A stretch of DNA of 9,787 bases from Rhizobiaceae bacterium (GTDB lineage Bacteria > Pseudomonadota > Alphaproteobacteria > Rhizobiales > Rhizobiaceae), in the NCBI GenBank assembly GCA_028865845.1, contig JAGWJK010000094.1, positions 1 to 9,787 of the forward strand, given 5' to 3'. Numbering within the stretch: the first letter of the stretch is position 1; each line of letters begins with the position of its first letter. Made by a program: the position numbers and the translations under genes. The notes under the pieces are model-generated. The model was not told the DNA's origin. It searched no databases and was given only the letters and a program-made list of their open reading frames with translations. Positions 6,707 to 9,787 of the stretch are shown one piece after another.

Positions 6707-7452
6707 TGCCGCACCAGATCGATCGTGAAGCGGTAGCGGTCGGCGCGATAGGAGATGACGGCATATTCGATGGGCTGACGGTTGGTGCCGCGCGAGATGC
6801 GCCGGGCGACGAGAACCGCCGACCCAAGGGGGATCTCCAACTGCTGCGACAGCCGCCGATCCGTAACCGCGGCTTCGATCGTCTCCGAACCGCCGACGAT
6901 GCGGGCGCCACAATTGGTTTCCAGCCAGTCATAGAGCGAGCGACTGTTGAGATCGGCCTGTTGCGGCGGCGTCTTGTTACCGAGAACATCAGGATGCAGC
7001 CAGGAATGCGACATGCCCATCGGCAAGCCATCGGCCTTCAGCAACCTGATAATGTGGAGAACGGGCGTACCCTCGGCAATGTCGAACGCCTGGGCCACAT
7101 CCGAGGGTGCGGCCTCCGCTGCGATGCCGTAGGTGTGATAACTGGCGCTGAGGCCACGCTGGCGCATATCCTCGGCAAAGCTGGACAGGCGGCTCAGCGG
7201 TTGCTCCACCTTCGGATCGAGCACGACCGATCCCCTGCCCGCCTTGCGGAAGATCAGGCCTTCCTGCTCGAGCTTGTCGAGGGCGGCGCGGGCGGTGGTG
7301 CGGCTGACACCGAAAGCTTCGTTAAGCTGCGTTTCGGACGGCAGGGCGTCGCCGGCTTTGAATTCGCCGTGCTCGATCGCTCGGCGCAGGCGGTCGGCGA
7401 TTTGCCACCATAAAGGCAGCGGTCCGGAGGTGAGTTCGGTTTCGTTCCACAT
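6703..7452 (-). CDS. GntR-family transcriptional regulator, HutC/UTRA type, module A
   Basis: A 249-residue regulator clearly paralogous to the one at 4056-4805. Both carry IADRLRRAIE, FKxGDALP and an FGVSR helix. The winged helix-turn-helix spans about 10-80, with recognition segment FGVSRTTARAALDKLEQEGL and the wing AGRGSV. The UTRA domain begins near LSRLSSFAEDMRQRG at 86-100. I chose ATG 7452 over ATG 7461 because the predicted promoter would start transcription a few bases before 7452, and the length then equals the paralogue. No ribosome site is visible for either start. It overlaps the kinase gene by four bases, so regulator, kinase and BtpA form one operon. It likely binds the palindromes at its own start and represses the operon until a ligand, probably a phosphorylated intermediate, appears. 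Confidence 0.9.
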   Translation of the reverse strand: MWNETELTSGPLPLWWQIADRLRRAIEHGEFKAGDALPSETQLNEAFGVSRTTARAALDKLEQEGLIFRKAGRGSVVLDPKVEQPLSRLSSFAEDMRQRGLSASYHTYGIAAEAAPSDVAQAFDIAEGTPVLHIIRLLKADGLPMGMSHSWLHPDVLGNKTPPQQADLNSRSLYDWLETNCGARIVGGSETIEAAVTDRRLSQQLEIPLGSAVLVARRISRGTNRQPIEYAVISYRADRYRFTIDLVRQ

Positions 7453-7491
7453 GATTGTCATGACAATCAGTTGTCATGACAATTAAGTCAA
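7452..7491 (-). promoter_or_regulatory. Tandem palindromic operators and candidate promoter of module A
   Basis: TGATTGTCATGACAATCA (7452-7469) is a perfect 18-bp palindrome and TTGTCATGACAA (7471-7482) a perfect 12-bp one. Their centres are 16 bases apart, so TTGTCATGACAAT is also repeated directly. On the minus strand TTGACT (7486-7491) is a good -35; 17 bases on, GATTGT (7463-7468) is a weak -10. One palindrome fills the spacer and the other covers the -10 and start region, as expected for repression. The core GTCATGAC has the GT-N4-AC form known for HutC-type GntR regulators. Confidence 0.7.
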
Positions 7492-7504
7492 GCGGATTCT
7501 CGAG

Positions 7505-8254
7505 CTATTCGATAACGAGTTGGACGCGGTCGCCGGAAAAGCAGGAAATGCCGAACGAGATCGGCCGTCCATCGGCGTCGATATCCACCTTGTGGATTTC
7601 CATGACCGGCCGGGTCTTCGGCAGTTTCAGCGTCTTCGCTTCGCGCACGCTTGGCAGCCGCGCGATGATGCGGGTGCTCTTGCGCTTGTAGTCGTCGATG
7701 CCGAAGGAGCGGTATGCGGCCGTACGCGACGGGTTCTGTCGCAGCAATTCGTCGATGCCACGAAAACGATCGGCGGGAAAGTAGCTGCGCGCCATGCTGA
7801 GCGGACGGCCGCCGACTTCGCCCATGGAATCAATGACAACCACCTCTGCCCCGCGCGGCAGGTCGAGATTGCGCTGGGTGGCGAGATCGGCCTCTTCGAT
7901 GGAGCTCGTAAGGATGCGGCGCTGACTTTCGAGACTGGCGCGGCTCATATTTTCCGTCCAGCGCGTCCGCTCTCCAAGCGCGTAGGGAATGGCGTCCTCG
8001 GCGACGAACAGACCGCGGCCATGCTCGATACGGATCAGGCCTTCCTTCTCCAATTCGGCGAGCGCGCGGCGGATGGTGAAGCGGCTGACGTCGAAATGGC
8101 CGGCCATATCGAGCTCCGTCATCAGCTGCATGCCGGCGATCAGCTTGCCGCTGCGAATGTCTTCCCGCAGCGAAGACGCGACACTGCGCCACAGCCGGCC
8201 GCGTTCCTGGCCCTCGCCGGTTCTGATGCCGCCGGTTTCTGCCGTGGAAGCCAT
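7505..8254 (-). CDS. phnF: Phosphonate metabolism transcriptional regulator PhnF
   Basis: A 249-residue GntR/HutC-type regulator that controls the C-P lyase genes it diverges from. The winged helix-turn-helix runs from about residue 21 (LWRSVASSLREDIRSGK) to 85, with recognition helix FDVSRFTIRRALAELEKEGL and wing HGRGLFV. After this comes the PhnF-typical linker IPYALGERTRWTENM at 89-103 and then a UTRA domain. ATG 8254 is preceded by AAAGGA eight bases upstream. Position next to phnG-phnH-phnI supports the assignment more than the sequence alone. By analogy with characterised PhnF proteins it is a repressor that probably binds the inverted repeat at 8360-8395. Its stop is 52 bases before the module A GntR gene, with no clear terminator, so read-through is possible. 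It is less similar to the other two regulators than those are to each other. Confidence 0.88.
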   Translation of the reverse strand: MASTAETGGIRTGEGQERGRLWRSVASSLREDIRSGKLIAGMQLMTELDMAGHFDVSRFTIRRALAELEKEGLIRIEHGRGLFVAEDAIPYALGERTRWTENMSRASLESQRRILTSSIEEADLATQRNLDLPRGAEVVVIDSMGEVGGRPLSMARSYFPADRFRGIDELLRQNPSRTAAYRSFGIDDYKRKSTRIIARLPSVREAKTLKLPKTRPVMEIHKVDIDADGRPISFGISCFSGDRVQLVIE

Positions 8255-8281
8255 GTTTCCGATCCTTTGCGCGCGGCCATC

Positions 8282-8329
8282 GGGCCAGTTTCATCGGGCG
8301 GTATTCAACCCGCCGAATTCATCTGGCCC
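8282..8329 (-). repeat. Nested stems in the phnF leader
   Basis: GGGCCAG (8282-8288) pairs perfectly with CTGGCCC (8323-8329), and inside it GGCGG (8297-8301) pairs with CCGCC (8310-8314). If phnF transcription starts near 8326, almost all of this lies in its roughly 70-base leader. No U-run follows, so it may affect message stability or translation rather than termination. Confidence 0.35.
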
Positions 8330-8332
8330 ATC

Positions 8333-8362
8333 GTCATAAGGGTGAAATAGAGGATCTGTAAA
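8333..8362 (-). promoter_or_regulatory. Candidate phnF promoter
   Basis: On the minus strand TTTACA (8357-8362, five of six matches to TTGACA) and TATGAC (8333-8338, four of six matches to TATAAT) are 18 bases apart. The -35 touches the left arm of the inverted repeat at 8360, so a protein bound there would block phnF, consistent with autorepression. Confidence 0.4.
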
Positions 8363-8395
8363 GGTCCGTACTGCGAATTTAAGGTACGGACCTTT
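8360..8395. promoter_or_regulatory. Perfect 12-bp inverted repeat, probable PhnF operator pair
   Basis: AAAGGTCCGTAC (8360-8371) and GTACGGACCTTT (8384-8395) are exact inverted repeats separated by 12 bases, between divergent phnF and phnG. Each arm contains a small dyad: GGTCCGTACT at 8363-8372 and GGTACGGACC at 8383-8392, both GGT-N4-AC. From memory, characterised PhnF and other HutC-family sites have the form GGT-N4-ACC. The two dyads start 20 bases apart, about two helical turns, so two dimers could bind on one face of the DNA and repress both directions. Confidence 0.65.
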
Positions 8396-8397
8396 GT

Positions 8398-8403
8398 TAC
8401 ATT
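8398..8403 (+). promoter_or_regulatory. Possible -10 of the phnG promoter
   Basis: TACATT resembles a -10 hexamer and lies just right of the inverted repeat, so that operator would occupy the -35/spacer region. The hexamer 17 bases upstream, GAATTT, is not a -35. The promoter is therefore weak or activator-dependent if real. Confidence 0.25.
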
Positions 8404-8426
8404 AGGTTGGCGGTTCCAGCTCGTCC

Positions 8427-8447
8427 ACCGCCGTCGAAAACGGCGGT
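8427..8447 (+). repeat. Stable hairpin in the phnG leader
   Basis: ACCGCCGT (8427-8434) and ACGGCGGT (8440-8447) form a perfect 8-bp, GC-rich stem around the 5-nt loop CGAAA, followed by only three U residues. It lies in the untranslated region between the likely phnG promoter and its ribosome site. It could be a leader stability element or a weak attenuator. Confidence 0.45.
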
Positions 8448-8485
8448 TTCCGATGTCGAGCAGCGACTGCAAACCGGCTTTGCCC

Positions 8486-8499
8486 GAGGTGAGATAGTG
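8486..8499 (+). promoter_or_regulatory. Ribosome binding site and GTG start of phnG
   Basis: GAGGTGA (8486-8492) lies four bases before GTG at 8497-8499, with its GAGG core seven bases away. This places the start about 20 residues before the conserved RRRWM block of PhnG. The open frame extends back to a TTG at 8407, but that has no ribosome site and would put the leader hairpin inside the gene. Confidence 0.6.
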
Positions 8500-8985
8500 C
8501 AAGACGTGAGACAGGACAGAGAGGCCGGGACGCCCGGCGACAATGCGGATCGCCGACGTTGGATGGGCATCCTTGCCCGCGCCGGGCGCAAGGATCTGGA
8601 AGAGGCATGGGGCACGCTTGGCGACCAGCCGACCTATGAGTGGCTGCGGCAGCCCGAGGTCGGACTCGTGATGGTTCAGGCCCGCGCCGGCGGTACCGGC
8701 GATGCCTTCAACATGACCGAGATGAGCATGACGCGCTGCGCCCTGCGGCTATCGGACGGCACGGCCGGCTATGCCTTCGTCCAGGGCCGCGACACGAGAC
8801 AGGCGGAACTTGCGGCGGTTTTCGACGCTCTGATGCAGCGCCCGGATCACGATTCCGGTGCAGCAGCCTCGATCATCGATCGGCTGGAGATCAAGCAGGC
8901 TGAGCGGCGGCGGCAGAAGAGCCTGAAGGCCGCCTCCACCAAAGTCGAATTCTTCACCATGGTGCGCGCGGAGAACAAGAAATGA
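8497..8985 (+). CDS. phnG: C-P lyase core complex subunit PhnG
   Basis: A 162-residue subunit of the PhnGHIJ carbon-phosphorus lyase core complex. With PhnI it takes part in coupling an alkylphosphonate to the ribose of ATP in place of adenine, before PhnJ cleaves the C-P bond; it acts in the cytoplasm. Family blocks are visible: RRRWMGILARAG at 19-30, QARAGGTGDAFN at 61-72, RLSDGTAGYAFVQGRD at 84-99, and VEFFTMVRAEN at the C terminus, all matching the E. coli PhnG pattern. It is slightly longer than the roughly 150-residue E. coli protein, from an N-terminal extension. The GTG start is chosen on the GAGGTGA site. Its stop overlaps the phnH start by four bases (ATGA), so the two are coupled. 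It is the first gene of the phn operon. Confidence 0.94.
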   Translation: MQDVRQDREAGTPGDNADRRRWMGILARAGRKDLEEAWGTLGDQPTYEWLRQPEVGLVMVQARAGGTGDAFNMTEMSMTRCALRLSDGTAGYAFVQGRDTRQAELAAVFDALMQRPDHDSGAAASIIDRLEIKQAERRRQKSLKAASTKVEFFTMVRAENKK

Positions 8986-9584
8986 GCGTCGCTATCGACA
9001 CAAGAGACCTGAAGCCGGGTTTTGCCACGCCGATCTTCGATTCGCAGGCGACCTTCCGCGCCATTCTCGACGGGACGGCCTATCCGGGCCGCGTCCAGAC
9101 GCTCGACCGCCTTCACGACGTGCCCGAACTTCTGATGCCGGCAACGACGGCGGTTGCGCTGACGCTGCTCGATGTCGAAACGCCTGTGTGGCTCGACCTC
9201 GATCGGGCATCGGCGGCTGCGAACTATATCCGTTTCCATGCCGGCTCGCCGCTCGTTGCCAAGACCACAGAGGCACGTTTCGCCATCGTCACGAACCCAT
9301 CGGACATGCCGCCGCTGTCGGCCTTCTCGTTCGGGGAAGACAAATATCCGGACACGTCCTGCACCCTTATCCTGCAGGTCCCGTCACTGACCTCGGGACA
9401 GCTGAGGCGCTGGACCGGGCCTGGCATCCAGCACGCCGTAACCTGCGGCATCGATGGGCTGCATGACGGCTTCTGGCAGGACTGGGACGACAATCACGGG
9501 CTCTACCCGATGGGCGTCGATGTGCTTTTCGTCGCCGGCAACGAGATCATCGGCCTGCCGCGCGGCATCCGGGTGGAGGAATAA
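8982..9584 (+). CDS. phnH: C-P lyase core complex subunit PhnH
   Basis: A 200-residue subunit of the C-P lyase core complex, needed for alkylphosphonate breakdown. The fold is related to PLP-dependent transferases, but the family lacks the cofactor site. Recognisable blocks are GFATPIFDSQATFRAILDG at 13-31 followed by YPGR at 34-37, a central FSFGEDKYPDTSCTLILQV region at 115-133, WTGPGI at 144-149 and YPMGVDVLFV at 175-184, with LPRGIRV at the end. The length matches the family (about 190-200). The ATG overlaps the phnG stop by four bases, and phnI begins five bases after its stop. The call is secure; no residue looks abnormal. Confidence 0.95.
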   Translation: MSVAIDTRDLKPGFATPIFDSQATFRAILDGTAYPGRVQTLDRLHDVPELLMPATTAVALTLLDVETPVWLDLDRASAAANYIRFHAGSPLVAKTTEARFAIVTNPSDMPPLSAFSFGEDKYPDTSCTLILQVPSLTSGQLRRWTGPGIQHAVTCGIDGLHDGFWQDWDDNHGLYPMGVDVLFVAGNEIIGLPRGIRVEE

Positions 9585-9588
9585 TCCG

Positions 9589-9787
9589 ATGTATGTTGCA
9601 GTCAAAGGCGGCGAACGCGCCATTTTGAACTCCCACAAGCTGATCGCCGAGGAACGCCGCGGCGATACGTCGGAAGCGGAACTTTCGGTCAGCCAGATCG
9701 AAAGCCAGCTCGGCCTTGCCGTCGACCGCGTCATGACCGAAGGCTCGCTTTACGACCGCGAACTGGCGGCGCTTGCGCTGAAGCAGG
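9589..9787 (+). CDS. phnI: C-P lyase core complex subunit PhnI, 3' end outside the window
   Basis: The first 66 residues of PhnI, the core subunit with nucleosidase activity that, with PhnG and PhnH, builds the ribose-1-phosphonate triphosphate intermediate. The N terminus MYVAVKGGERAI is characteristic, followed by the helix SVSQIESQLGLAVDRVMTEG (33-52) and YDRELAALALKQ. ATG 9589 follows GGAGGA by about eight bases, and that site overlaps the last codons of phnH. phnJ, phnK and other C-P lyase genes are expected to the right. Confidence 0.93.
   Translation, partial: MYVAVKGGERAILNSHKLIAEERRGDTSEAELSVSQIESQLGLAVDRVMTEGSLYDRELAALALKQ

Noticed and set aside
3879..6736. Other long plus-strand frames (3879-4820, 5675-6736)
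   Set aside because: They are antisense to the GntR and kinase genes, with low-complexity composition and no family motifs.
6707..6913. Upstream extension of the module A kinase to 6913
   Set aside because: The extra 69 residues overlap the GntR coding region in another frame and resemble no kinase N terminus; the ATGA overlap gives a natural start.
8332..8348. PHO-box-like sequence CGTCATAAGGGTGAAAT before phnG
   Set aside because: About 11 of 17 positions fit the PHO box, but the second repeat is poor and the spacing to the possible phnG -10 is wrong. PhoB control is plausible for phn genes but not supported here.
8407..8496. TTG start of phnG at 8407
   Set aside because: It has no ribosome site, adds 30 residues not typical of PhnG, and includes the leader hairpin.
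9730..9737. GTCATGAC inside phnI
   Set aside because: It also encodes Val-Met-Thr and is not near a start site.
1..9787. CRISPR array, tRNA, insertion sequence, integrase or attachment site
   Set aside because: None seen: no regularly spaced repeats, no tRNA cloverleaf recognised by eye and no transposase-like frame.

Overview
This window looks like chromosome or large-plasmid DNA from an alphaproteobacterium of the Rhizobiaceae type (Rhizobium/Agrobacterium relatives). It is GC-rich and tightly packed, with HutC-type GntR regulators, a rhizobial-style peptide-family ABC transporter, and a phnF/phnG-H-I carbon-phosphorus lyase cluster. No rRNA or tRNA is present, so the organism is inferred from gene content only. 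No insertion sequence, integrase, CRISPR array or pseudogene was seen.

Layout. From 1 to 8254 every gene is on the minus strand, so transcription runs right to left. From about 8497 to the end the genes are on the plus strand. (1) Module B, 4805 down to 1: a HutC-type GntR regulator, a family 5 periplasmic solute-binding protein, a BtpA/SgcQ-family TIM-barrel protein, a ribokinase-like PfkB kinase, and the first 149 codons of an OppD/DppD-type ABC ATPase that runs off the left edge. (2) Module A, 7452 down to 4912: a second, paralogous GntR regulator, a second PfkB kinase and a second BtpA protein, joined by a 4-nt overlap and a 7-nt gap. (3) The phn locus: phnF on the minus strand, divergent from phnG, phnH and the start of phnI on the plus strand, with a 242-nt control region between them that holds a perfect 12-bp inverted repeat.

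How they may work together. The two BtpA/PfkB/GntR modules look like parts of one little-described catabolic system. The solute-binding protein and ABC transporter would import a small polar compound, a PfkB kinase would phosphorylate it, and the BtpA barrel would act on the phosphorylated product. The GntR proteins would sense the ligand through UTRA domains. Only the protein families are read from the sequence; the substrate and the pathway order are inference. The two GntR genes share the palindromic core GTCATGAC just upstream of their likely starts, which suggests autoregulation and perhaps cross-regulation. In both cases the predicted promoter leaves almost no leader.

The phn genes encode the start of the C-P lyase system, which releases phosphate from alkylphosphonates: PhnG, PhnH and PhnI are core subunits and PhnF is the local repressor. 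The rest of that operon lies beyond the right edge.

The most interesting parts are the two BtpA-kinase-regulator modules with their shared operator, and the phnF-phnG control region with paired HutC-type sites and a leader hairpin.
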